Origin: Burkholderiaceae bacterium
GTDB taxonomy: Bacteria > Pseudomonadota > Gammaproteobacteria > Burkholderiales > Burkholderiaceae_C
Direction of reading: 5' to 3'
NCBI GenBank assembly: GCA_017992055.1
Contig: JAGOPK010000011.1
Location: forward strand, 108,281 to 172,280
Length of the DNA: 64,000 nucleotides
In this document: positions 31,997-39,480 of the stretch, in pieces
How positions within the stretch are numbered: position 1 is the first letter of the stretch
Layout: each line of letters opens with the position of its first letter
Made by a program: the position numbers and the translations under genes
Notes under the pieces: model-generated
Told to the model about the DNA's origin: nothing
Seen by the model: only the letters and a program-made list of their open reading frames with translations
Databases searched by the model: none

Positions 31997-34366
31997 ATGT
32001 CCACCTCCGCCATCACCCGCCTGGCCCAGGCCACCGAGCGGGCGCTGTTCGCGCATCGCCGCCTGTGGCTGCTGCTGTTCGCGCTGGCCTCGGCCCTGCT
32101 GCTGTGGCAGGCCATGCTGATCCGCCCCGATGCCAGCCTGCAGAAGATGGTGCCGGCCCAGCACGAATTCGTGCGCAACTACCTGCGCTTTGAAAACGAG
32201 CTGCGCCCGCTGGGCAATACCGTGCGCATCGCCGTGGCCGTGCGTGGCGACGGCGACATCTACGACGCGCGCTACATGGCGCTGCTCAAGCGTGTCACCG
32301 ACGAGGTGTTCTACATCCCGGGCATCGACCGCGGCAACCTGCGCTCGCTGTGGACGCCCAACACCCTGTGGTTCGAGGCCGCCGAGGATGGCCTGCGCTC
32401 GGGCCCGGTGGTGCCGCCCGGCTTTGCCGGCAGCGCGGCCGACCTGGCGGCGCTGCGCGACAACGTGGCCAAGGCCGGCCTGGCCGGCAGCCTGGTGGCC
32501 AACGACGGCCGCAGCACGGTGATCGTCGTGCCCCTGGTCGAGCGCGATCCCGACAGCGGCGCCCAGCTGGACTACGGCCTGTTCGCGCAGCGGCTGGAGC
32601 AGAAGGTGCGCGAGCGCTTCCAGGCCGAGGGCGTGGACATCCACATCGTCGGCTTCGCCAAGCTGGTGGGCGACCTGATCCACGGCGCCCAGGCCATGGG
32701 CCTGTTCTTCGTGCTGACCGTGCTGCTGACCGCGGCCCTGCTGTGGCTGTATTCACGCTGCTGGCGCAGCACGGTGGTGACCATCGCCTGCTGCCTGCTG
32801 GCCGTGGCCTGGCACCTGGGCGTGATGCGCCTGCTGGGCTTCGGCCTGGACCCGTATTCGATCCTGGTGCCGTTTCTCACCTTCGCCATCGGCGTCTCGC
32901 ATGCGGTGCAGAACATCAACACGCTCGCCGCCGAGATGCGCGCCGGCGCCGGCAAGGTCACGGCCGCACGCGCCACCTTCTCGCAGCTGTTCGTGCCCGG
33001 CACCGTGGCCCTGCTGTGCGACGTGGTCGGCTTCTCCACGCTGCTGGTGATCGACATCGGCGTGATCCGCGAGCTGGCCCTCAGCGCCAGCGTCGGCGTG
33101 GGCGTGATCATCTTCACCAAGATGTTCCTGCTGCCGCTGCTGATGTCTTATTCCGGGCTGTCGGCGGCCGGCCTGCGCCAGGCGCAGCGCCGCCATGCCG
33201 GCCCGCAGCGCCTGGCCGGCGCGCTGGCCTCGCTGGCCGATGGCCGGCGCGCCTGGGTGGTGGTGCTGCTGGCGCTGGCGCTGGGCGCCTGGGGCTTTGC
33301 GGTCAGCCGCCAGCTGCAGATCGGCGACCTGGACGCCGGCGCGCCCGAGCTGCATCCGCAGTCGCGCTACAACCGCGACACCGCCTTCGTCACCCGGCAC
33401 TACGCCACCAGCGCCGATGTCTTCGTGGTGATGCTGCGCACGCCGCCGGGCGAATGCGGCGCCTATGCGGCGGCCTCGACCACGCGCCGCCTGCAGTGGG
33501 CGCTGGAGGAGACCGAGGGCGTGCAGGGCACGCTGTCGCTGTTCAATGTGATGGAGCAGGTCATCGCCGGCAGCTATGGCGGCAACCTGAAGTGGGCCAC
33601 GGTCACGCGCAACCGCTACATCTCCAACGCCGCGCACAAGGGCATTCCGCCGGCGCTGTACAACAACGACTGCTCGATGCTGCCGGTGCTGGCCTACCTG
33701 GCCGACCACAAGGCCGAGACGCTGCAGCGGGTGGTGCGCACGGTCGAGGACTTCCGGGCGTCCGAGCCCAAGACCGAGCTGCAGATCCTGCTGGCCGCCG
33801 GCAATGCCGGCATCGAGGCCGCCACCAACGACGTGGTGCGCCGGGCCTGGCTGCCGATGCTGGCCCTGGTCTATGCCATCGTCGCGCTGCTGCTGTGGCT
33901 GGAGTTCCGCAGCTGGCGCGTCGCGCTGTGCCTGCTCGTGCCCCTGGTCATCACCTCGCTGCTGTGCGAGGCGGTGATGACCCTGCTGGGCCTGGGCGTC
34001 AAGGTGGCCACGCTGCCGGTGATCGCACTCGGCGTGGGCATCGGCGTGGACTACGGCATCTATCTGTACAACCGCCTGGGTCAGGGGCTGGCACGTGGAC
34101 TGACGCTGCGCCAGGCCACGCTGGAGACGCTCAGGACCACCGGCCTGGCCGTGGCCTTCACCGGCATCACGCTGGCGGCCGGCGTGCTCGGCTGGGTGGC
34201 CTCGTCGATCAAGTTCCAGGCCGACATGGGCCTGCTGCTGGGCTTCATGTTCCTGTGGAACATGGTCGGTGCCATCGTGCTGATCCCGGCGCTGGCCGGG
34301 CTGCTGGGACTGGGTAAAGTCTCGGCCCGGCCCCCTCCGGGCCAGCCCGCCGCCACCCGCCCATGA
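31997..34366 (+). CDS. MMPL/RND-superfamily transporter
   Basis: A 789-residue inner-membrane permease with two repeats, each a large periplasmic loop plus about five membrane helices, twelve helices in all. Signatures are LVPFLTFAIGVSHAVQNIN in the first half and VIALGVGIGVDYGIYLYNRL in the second, the places where RND proteins carry the proton-relay region. MMPL-type members move lipids, hopanoids or other hydrophobic molecules. The operon with DUF1302 (barrel), DUF1329 (carrier-like) and a propeller protein suggests an envelope-spanning route for a hydrophobic substrate (inference). Its stop overlaps the next gene by four bases. Confidence 0.93.
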   Translation: MSTSAITRLAQATERALFAHRRLWLLLFALASALLLWQAMLIRPDASLQKMVPAQHEFVRNYLRFENELRPLGNTVRIAVAVRGDGDIYDARYMALLKRVTDEVFYIPGIDRGNLRSLWTPNTLWFEAAEDGLRSGPVVPPGFAGSAADLAALRDNVAKAGLAGSLVANDGRSTVIVVPLVERDPDSGAQLDYGLFAQRLEQKVRERFQAEGVDIHIVGFAKLVGDLIHGAQAMGLFFVLTVLLTAALLWLYSRCWRSTVVTIACCLLAVAWHLGVMRLLGFGLDPYSILVPFLTFAIGVSHAVQNINTLAAEMRAGAGKVTAARATFSQLFVPGTVALLCDVVGFSTLLVIDIGVIRELALSASVGVGVIIFTKMFLLPLLMSYSGLSAAGLRQAQRRHAGPQRLAGALASLADGRRAWVVVLLALALGAWGFAVSRQLQIGDLDAGAPELHPQSRYNRDTAFVTRHYATSADVFVVMLRTPPGECGAYAAASTTRRLQWALEETEGVQGTLSLFNVMEQVIAGSYGGNLKWATVTRNRYISNAAHKGIPPALYNNDCSMLPVLAYLADHKAETLQRVVRTVEDFRASEPKTELQILLAAGNAGIEAATNDVVRRAWLPMLALVYAIVALLLWLEFRSWRVALCLLVPLVITSLLCEAVMTLLGLGVKVATLPVIALGVGIGVDYGIYLYNRLGQGLARGLTLRQATLETLRTTGLAVAFTGITLAAGVLGWVASSIKFQADMGLLLGFMFLWNMVGAIVLIPALAGLLGLGKVSARPPPGQPAATRP

Positions 34367-35145
34367 GCCGACTGTCCGCCGAATTCCAGCGCCTGTACCT
34401 GCCCGCACAGAACCGCAGCGCCGACCTGGCGCTGGAGCAGGCCTCGCCCTTCGATGCCCAGGGCCGGCTGCGCCTGGCCGTGCTGGGCCTGGTCGATCCG
34501 GCCGAATGGGCGCCGCTGGCCGAGGTCTGGCAGGACGTGCAGACCGGCCTGGGCCTGCCGGCGCCGGCGATTGCCATCGACGGCCGGCGCGGCCTGCAGC
34601 TGTGGTTCTCGCTGCAGCAGCCGCAACCGGTGGCGAGGCTGCAGGCCTTTCTGCAGGGCCTGTGCCGGCGCCATCTGGCCGGCCTGCCGGCGCACCGGGT
34701 GCTGTGCCTGCCGGGTGCGGCCGAGGGTGTGGCCGACCTCGGCAACCCCGCCACCTGGCGGGCCCTGCTGCCGGCGCGCGAGCAGACGCCGGAGCACTGG
34801 TCGGCCATCGTGGCCCAGGACCTGGCGCCGCTGTTTGCCGAGACGCCCTGGCTGGACCTGCCGCCCGGCGACGAGGCCCAGGCCAGCCAGCTGGCGCGGC
34901 TGCAGAGCATGGGCACGGCGCAGTTCGAGGCCGCGCTGCGCCAGCTGGCGCCGCCGGCCGAGCCGTTGGCCGATGCGCAGCCGGATGTGCCCGCGCCCCA
35001 GCGGCCCCAGGCACCGGCCAGTGCGGCCCAGGTCGAGGCCCAGCGCTTTCTGCTCGGCGTGATGAACGACGACAGCACGCCGCTGGCGCTGCGCATCGAG
35101 GCGGCCAAGGCGCTGCTGGCCGGCCAGCCCCTCAGTCCGCGCTGA
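34363..35145 (+). CDS. Uncharacterised 260-residue protein
   Basis: I do not recognise this family. The protein is acidic to neutral, has no signal peptide or membrane segment, and appears cytoplasmic. Residues 1-180 look like a folded alpha/beta domain (FDAQGRLRLAVLGLVDPAEW, APAIAIDGRRGLQLWFSLQQ, HRVLCLPGAAEGVADLGNPA). The tail (about 200-260) has a Pro-rich linker, then a helical segment (QRFLLGVMNDDSTPLALRIE). The ATG overlaps the MMPL stop (ATGA), so it is translated with the operon, but it may belong to another process. It converges on nsrR and overlaps it by 14 bases. Confidence 0.75.
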   Translation: MSRLSAEFQRLYLPAQNRSADLALEQASPFDAQGRLRLAVLGLVDPAEWAPLAEVWQDVQTGLGLPAPAIAIDGRRGLQLWFSLQQPQPVARLQAFLQGLCRRHLAGLPAHRVLCLPGAAEGVADLGNPATWRALLPAREQTPEHWSAIVAQDLAPLFAETPWLDLPPGDEAQASQLARLQSMGTAQFEAALRQLAPPAEPLADAQPDVPAPQRPQAPASAAQVEAQRFLLGVMNDDSTPLALRIEAAKALLAGQPLSPR

Positions 35146-35605
35146 CCCGCGCCAGGCGGGTGGAGGCGGGCAGGGCGATCGGCGCCTCCGCCGCCCCGGC
35201 GTCGGCCACATCGGCCACATCGGCCAGCGTGGCCCCGTCCAGCACCTTGAAGTAGGCCAACAGCGCCTGGTCGAACAGCCGCTTGAGCCGGCAGCTGGGC
35301 GACAGCGTGCAGGCATTGGTGCCGGGGTCGAAGCATTCCACCAGCCTGAAGTCGGTCTCGCTCTGGCGCACCACGTCGCCGATGACGATGGTCTGGGGCT
35401 CGCGCAGCAGCCGCAGGCCGCCGCCGCGGCCGCGCGTGGTCTCCACCAGGCCCTGGCGCGCCAGGTCGTTGACGACCTTCATCAAATGGTTCTTCGACAG
35501 GCCGTGGCGGTCGGCCAGCTCGCCGATGGTCACCAGCCGGTCGCGGTGGGCCGCGCAGTACATCAGCACACGCAGCGTGTAGTCGGTGTATTCGGAAAGG
35601 CGCAT
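35132..35605 (-). CDS. nsrR: Rrf2-family nitric oxide-sensing repressor NsrR
   Basis: A 157-residue Rrf2 protein. The helix-turn-helix lies in MRLSEYTDYTLRVLMYCA and IGELADRHGLSKNHLMKVVN. Three cysteines for the [Fe-S] cluster are in ECFDPGTNACTLSPSCRL. The cluster reacts with NO and releases the repressor from DNA. The C-terminal 25 residues form a family-atypical Ala/Val-rich tail (ATLADVADVADAGAAEAP). It is divergent from nnrS with two NsrR-type boxes between, so it likely represses nnrS and possibly itself. The 3' end overlaps the convergent gene by 14 bases. Confidence 0.93.
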   Translation of the reverse strand: MRLSEYTDYTLRVLMYCAAHRDRLVTIGELADRHGLSKNHLMKVVNDLARQGLVETTRGRGGGLRLLREPQTIVIGDVVRQSETDFRLVECFDPGTNACTLSPSCRLKRLFDQALLAYFKVLDGATLADVADVADAGAAEAPIALPASTRLARVSAD

Positions 35606-35616
35606 GCCGGTCCTTA

Positions 35617-35639
35617 AAGATGCATTCAGTGTATTGCTT
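35617..35639. promoter_or_regulatory. Second, weaker NsrR-type box
   Basis: The half-site AAGATGCA is followed after seven bases by TATTGCTT, an imperfect complement; the outer TTAAAG and CTTTAA arms pair exactly. It begins 12 bases from the nsrR start and lies 41 bases from the strong box, about four helical turns. Confidence 0.6.
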
Positions 35640-35657
35640 TAAGTTCGGCCTGTCTTT

Positions 35658-35680
35658 AAGATGCATGAACATTGCATCTT
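35658..35680. promoter_or_regulatory. NsrR-binding box
   Basis: AAGATGCA and its exact complement TGCATCTT are separated by seven bases, which is the published NsrR consensus layout (AAGATGCATTT-type dyad). The box lies 18 bases before the chosen nnrS ATG, so bound repressor would block the promoter or early transcript. The neighbouring nsrR gene supports the assignment. Confidence 0.88.
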
Positions 35681-35697
35681 TAAGAGTCCCGGTCGCC

Positions 35698-36942
35698 ATG
35701 TCCGCCACCGCTCCCCCGCTGATCGTGCTCAACAGCGCCCCGTCGTCCACACCGGCCGTGCCGCCCCAGGGCTGGCCGCTGCTGCGCCTGGGCTTCCGTC
35801 CGTTCTACCTGGGCGCCGCGGCCTTTGCCGCGCTGGCCGTGCCGGCCTGGGTGGCCCAGCTGCTGGGCGTGCTGCCGCTGCAGCCCAGCTTGCCGCCGCT
35901 GCTGTGGCATGCCCACGAGATGCTGTTCGGCTTTGCCGTGGCGGTGATCCTGGGATTCCTGCTCACCGCCGGCAAGGCCTGGACCGGCCTGGCCACGCCG
36001 CGCGGCGCCAGCCTGGGCGCGCTGGCCCTGCTGTGGCTGGCGGCGCGGCTGGCGGCGGTGGCGCTGCCGGCCGGCGGCCATGCGCTGTACGTGCTGCTCG
36101 ACCTGGCCTTGCTGCCCTGCGTGGCGCTGATCTTCCTGCGCCTGCTGCTGCGGGCCGGCAACCGTCGCAACCTGCCGCTGGCTGGCCTGCTGGGCGGGCT
36201 GGCCCTGGCCAACCTGGCCTTCCACGCGGCCGCCGCCGGCCTGCTGGACCTGCCACCACTGCGCGCCCTGCATGGCGGGCTGGCGCTGATCGTGATGATC
36301 GAATGCGTGATCGCCGGGCGGGTGATCCCGGCCTTCACGATGTCGGCCCTGCCGGGCGTGCCCTTGCAGCCGCCGCGCTGGCGCGAGCAGGCCACGCTGG
36401 CCGCCACCGGCCTGGCGCTGGCGCTGTGGGTGCTGATGCCGGCGGCCGCCGGCCGGCCTGGCGCGCTGGCCACCGCCGCCGCCCTGGCCGTGGCGGCCGC
36501 GCTGCAGGCCTGGCGCTGCTGGCACTGGCAGCCGCTGCGCACCCGCGCCCGGCCCATCCTGTGGGTGCTGCACCTGGCCTATGCCTGGATTCCGCTGGGC
36601 CTGGCCCTGCTGGCCTGGGCGCAGCTGGGCGGCATCACGCAGTCGGCCGGCGTGCATGCGCTGGCCGTGGGCGCCACCGGCGGGCTGATCATCGGCATGG
36701 TCACGCGCACCGCCCGCGGCCACACCGGGCGCTCGCTGCAGGCCTCGCGGCCGGAGATCGCCGCCTATGCCCTGGTGGCCGGCGCCGCCACGCTGCGCGT
36801 GCTGATGCCGCTGCTGCTGCCCGCGCTGTGGCAGGTCTGGCTGGCGCTGGCCGCCGCCGCCTGGGCCCTGGCCTTCGGCCTGTATCTGTGGGTCTTCGCG
36901 CCCTGGCTGTCCAGCACCCGGCTGGACGGCAAGGACGGCTGA
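35698..36942 (+). CDS. nnrS: NnrS-family heme/copper membrane protein
   Basis: A 414-residue polytopic membrane protein with about twelve helices. The opening PLLRLGFRPFYLGAAAFAAL and LPPLLWHAHEMLFGFAVAVI are NnrS signatures; the histidines of the latter and of GGITQSAGVHALAVGATGGL and TRTARGHTGRSL are candidate metal or heme ligands. NnrS proteins protect cells from NO-related stress (established for Vibrio and Rhodobacter). Upstream in-frame starts at 35620 and later lie inside the NsrR boxes, so the ATG at 35698 is preferred. DUF2249 follows 50 bases later, forming a likely two-gene NO-responsive operon. Confidence 0.93.
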   Translation: MSATAPPLIVLNSAPSSTPAVPPQGWPLLRLGFRPFYLGAAAFAALAVPAWVAQLLGVLPLQPSLPPLLWHAHEMLFGFAVAVILGFLLTAGKAWTGLATPRGASLGALALLWLAARLAAVALPAGGHALYVLLDLALLPCVALIFLRLLLRAGNRRNLPLAGLLGGLALANLAFHAAAAGLLDLPPLRALHGGLALIVMIECVIAGRVIPAFTMSALPGVPLQPPRWREQATLAATGLALALWVLMPAAAGRPGALATAAALAVAAALQAWRCWHWQPLRTRARPILWVLHLAYAWIPLGLALLAWAQLGGITQSAGVHALAVGATGGLIIGMVTRTARGHTGRSLQASRPEIAAYALVAGAATLRVLMPLLLPALWQVWLALAAAAWALAFGLYLWVFAPWLSSTRLDGKDG

Positions 36943-36992
36943 GCCCTGTTTTCCTTCCCTTCCCCAACGCCTCAACCCCTGAAAGGCCTGGC

Positions 36993-37313
36993 ATGACCGT
37001 CGACACCCATCCGATCGAGCAAGCATCCGCCCTGATCGACCTGCGCAGCATCCCGCCCTACCAGCGCCATGCCCTGGTGTTCGGCAGCTTCGACGCCCTG
37101 GCCCATGGCCAGGCGCTGCAACTGGTCAACGACCACAACCCGCAGCCGCTGCACCACCAGTTCGACGCACGCACGCCGGGCCAGTTCGACTGGACGCTGC
37201 TGGAAGCCGGCCCGGCCGTCTGGCGCGTGCAGATCACCCGCGTGCGCGACGCCGCCCAGGCCGCGGCCCAGGCCAGCGGCTCCTGCTGCTCCGGTGGCGC
37301 CTGCTGCGGCTGA
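36993..37313 (+). CDS. DUF2249 domain protein with cysteine-rich tail
   Basis: A 106-residue cytoplasmic protein. DUF2249 features are IDLRSIPPYQRHALVFGSFD, LQLVNDHNPQPLHHQFDART and FDWTLLEAGPAVWRVQITRV. DUF2249 proteins occur with denitrification and NO-response genes, and are a SirA-like fold. The last twelve residues hold five cysteines (SGSCCSGGACCG), which could bind a metal or react with NO; this tail is not part of the basic domain. It lies 50 bases after nnrS and probably shares the NsrR-controlled promoter. Confidence 0.9.
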   Translation: MTVDTHPIEQASALIDLRSIPPYQRHALVFGSFDALAHGQALQLVNDHNPQPLHHQFDARTPGQFDWTLLEAGPAVWRVQITRVRDAAQAAAQASGSCCSGGACCG

Positions 37314-37413
37314 GCCGCCGTCTGCCTCGTCCGCACACCGTCCAGCAACCAGGAGGGCCGAACGCTGAATCCCTGAGGTCTCCGTCCGCCGACAAGACCC
37401 CCCACATTTGAGT

Positions 37414-37432
37414 GGCGTGAACACCTCACGCC
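37414..37432. promoter_or_regulatory. Inverted repeat upstream of sigma-54-like promoter
   Basis: GGCGTGA and its exact complement TCACGCC are separated by five bases. The repeat lies 100 bases after the DUF2249 gene and 10 bases before the candidate -24 element. It could be a binding site for a regulator of the exopolysaccharide operon, or a weak terminator of the upstream operon (no T-run). Confidence 0.4.
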
Positions 37433-37442
37433 GGCCGCTTCG

Positions 37443-37456
37443 GGCACACCCCATGC
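37443..37456 (+). promoter_or_regulatory. Candidate sigma-54 promoter for the exopolysaccharide locus
   Basis: GGGCAC-ACCCC-ATGCTT contains the invariant GG-N10-GC spacing of -24/-12 promoters and resembles TGGCACG-N4-TTGCA. A transcript from here would have a leader of about 100 bases before epsD. PEP-CTERM/exosortase loci have been linked to sigma-54 and PrsK/PrsR two-component systems, which supports but does not prove it. No such regulator gene is in the window. The 253-base stretch 37314-37566 otherwise holds only the inverted repeat just upstream. Confidence 0.45.
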
Positions 37457-37566
37457 TTGAAGCTCGCCAGTCCCGGGGGCGTCACACTTCAACATTACAC
37501 TTTGCCCGCCTCTGAGTGATGGGGCTGGTGCCTGCCTTGTCGGCGGTTACAGGAGTTTCAGCGAAG

Positions 37567-38595
37567 ATGACGACGACCCAGAACCCGGTCCTGCGCGGTG
37601 GCCTGAGCAAGCAAGTGCGGTATGCAGGACGGGTGGGCCTGGTGGCCCTGGCGGCCACGGCAGCCCTGCTGGCCGGCTGCGGCGACAAGAAGGACAAGGC
37701 CGCCACGCAGACGGCGGCCAAGGTCAACGGTGACGAGATCACCGTGCACCAGATCAATTTCGTGCTGCAGCAGCAGCGCGGGCTCAAGCCCGAGCAGGCC
37801 GATGCGGCCAGCAAGCAGATCCTCACCCGCCTGGTCGACCAGCAGCTGGCGCTGCAGAAGGCCGACGAGCTGAAGCTGGACCGCGACCCCAAGGTGGTGC
37901 AGCAGCTCGAAGCCGCCAAGCGCGAGATCCTGGCCCGGGCCTACCTGGAGAAGGTGGGCGAGGGCGCGGCCAAGCCTTCGGCCGAAGAGGTGCAGAAGTA
38001 CTACGACGCCAACCCGGCCCTGTTCAGCCAGCGTCGCATCTACAGCCTGCAGGAGATCGGCATCGAGGCCAAGCCCGAGCAGGTGCAGGTGCTGCGCGAC
38101 AAGCTCGCCGCGGCCAAGAACATCGCCGAGTTCGTCGAGTTCCTGAAGGCCAACGACTTCAAGTTCGCCGGCAACCAGGCCGTGCGCGCCGCCGAGCAGC
38201 TGCCGCTGCAGAGCCTGGGTGCGCTGAGCAAGCTGCAGGACGGCCAGGCGCTGCTGAACCAGGGCCCCAACGGCGTGCAGGTGGTGGTGCTGGCCGGCTC
38301 GCGCAGCCAGCCGGTGACGCTGGACCAGGCGCGCCCGGCCATCGAGCAGTTCCTGCTCAACGACCGCAAGCGCAAGCTGCTGGAAACCGACATCAAGGGC
38401 CTGCGCGAGAAGGCCAAGATCGAATACCTGGGCAAGTTTGCCGACGCCGCGGCCGCCGCTGGCGCCGCCCCGGTGGCCGCCCCGGCACCCGATGCCACGC
38501 CGGCCTCGGGCGCCATGCCCGCGCCGCCGCCGGCCGCGCCGGCCAGCACCGGCCTGTCGGCCGGCGACATCAGCAAGGGCATGGGTCTGAAGTGA
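37567..38595 (+). CDS. epsD: EpsD-family peptidyl-prolyl isomerase lipoprotein
   Basis: A 342-residue SurA/PpiC-like protein of the EpsD family found with exosortase polysaccharide loci. The N-terminal lipobox LLAGC makes it an envelope lipoprotein. Helical chaperone region AAKVNGDEITVHQINFVLQQ and LVDQQLALQKADELKLDRDP follow, then a divergent parvulin domain. The last 45 residues are an Ala/Pro linker ending GDISKGMGLK. A GGAG-like RBS lies before the ATG at 37567; an earlier in-frame GTG would place residues in front of the lipoprotein signal and is rejected. First gene of the exopolysaccharide operon; stop overlaps epsE (TGATG). Confidence 0.88.
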   Translation: MTTTQNPVLRGGLSKQVRYAGRVGLVALAATAALLAGCGDKKDKAATQTAAKVNGDEITVHQINFVLQQQRGLKPEQADAASKQILTRLVDQQLALQKADELKLDRDPKVVQQLEAAKREILARAYLEKVGEGAAKPSAEEVQKYYDANPALFSQRRIYSLQEIGIEAKPEQVQVLRDKLAAAKNIAEFVEFLKANDFKFAGNQAVRAAEQLPLQSLGALSKLQDGQALLNQGPNGVQVVVLAGSRSQPVTLDQARPAIEQFLLNDRKRKLLETDIKGLREKAKIEYLGKFADAAAAAGAAPVAAPAPDATPASGAMPAPPPAAPASTGLSAGDISKGMGLK

Positions 38596-39434
38596 TGGAG
38601 TCCCGCATGCGCATTGTTTCCGTGGCCGCGGCCCTGGTGGCCGCCGGCAGTCTGGTGATGGGCCTGGCGCCCGTGGCCGTGCAAGCCCAACCGGCCGCCA
38701 ATGCCGCGGCCGAATACCGGCTCGGCTCGGGTGACGTGGTGCGCATCAGCGTCTACCAGAACCCCGACCTGACGCTGGAGACCCGCGTCACCGAGGCCGG
38801 CCTGGTCAGCTATCCGCTGCTGGGCAGCATCCGCCTGGGTGGACAAAGCGTCACCGCGGCCGAGAAGCTGATCGCCGACGGCCTGCGCAGCGGCAATTTC
38901 GTCAAGCAGCCCCAGGTCACCATCGTGGTGCTGCAGGTGCGTGGCAACCAGGCCAGCGTGCTGGGCCAGGTCAACCGCCCGGGCCGCTATCCCATCGAGG
39001 TGGCCGACATGCGCCTGACCGACCTGCTGGCCATGGCCGGCGGCTCGGCCGGCAACGGCAGCGACCTGGTGGTGGTCACCGGCACGCGCAACGGCCAGAC
39101 CTTCCGCAAGGAAATCGACCTGCCGACGCTGTTTGCCCCCGGCGGCAAGGAGCAGGATCTGCTGATCCTCAACGGCGACACCGTCTGGGTCGACCGCCAG
39201 CCCATGGTCTACATCTACGGCGAGGTGCAGCGCCCCGGCCCGATGCGGCTGGAGCGGGGCCTGACGCTGATGCAGGCCCTGGCCACCGGCGGTGGCCTGA
39301 CGCAGCGCGGCACCGAGAAGGGCATCCGCGTGCACCGCAAGAGCGCCGACGGCAAGGTGCAGGTGATCACCCCCGGCATGGACGACAAGATGCAGGACGG
39401 CGACGTGGTCTACGTGCGCGAGAGCCTGTTCTGA
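38595..39434 (+). CDS. epsE: Polysaccharide export outer-membrane protein (Wza-like)
   Basis: A 279-residue exported protein. The signal peptide (ending VAVQAQPA) is followed by a polysaccharide biosynthesis/export domain, EYRLGSGDVVRISVYQNPDL, and two SLBB-type domains (QASVLGQVNRPGRYPIEVAD; MVYIYGEVQRPGPMRLERGL). Wza-like proteins form the outer-membrane channel for secreted polymer. No lipobox cysteine is seen, which differs from Wza itself. The ATG overlaps the epsD stop. The last strand ends VVYVRESLF, with a terminal Phe as in outer-membrane proteins. Confidence 0.93.
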   Translation: MESRMRIVSVAAALVAAGSLVMGLAPVAVQAQPAANAAAEYRLGSGDVVRISVYQNPDLTLETRVTEAGLVSYPLLGSIRLGGQSVTAAEKLIADGLRSGNFVKQPQVTIVVLQVRGNQASVLGQVNRPGRYPIEVADMRLTDLLAMAGGSAGNGSDLVVVTGTRNGQTFRKEIDLPTLFAPGGKEQDLLILNGDTVWVDRQPMVYIYGEVQRPGPMRLERGLTLMQALATGGGLTQRGTEKGIRVHRKSADGKVQVITPGMDDKMQDGDVVYVRESLF

Positions 39435-39480
39435 TCTTGAACCGCGCCAGGCCGAGGCCGGCGGACAACGGGAGTTGGGA

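Noticed and set aside
34363-34960. Primase/polymerase-like domain in the unrecognised protein
   Set aside because: Only a short resemblance around AIAIDGRRGLQLWF; catalytic acidic residues are not clear.
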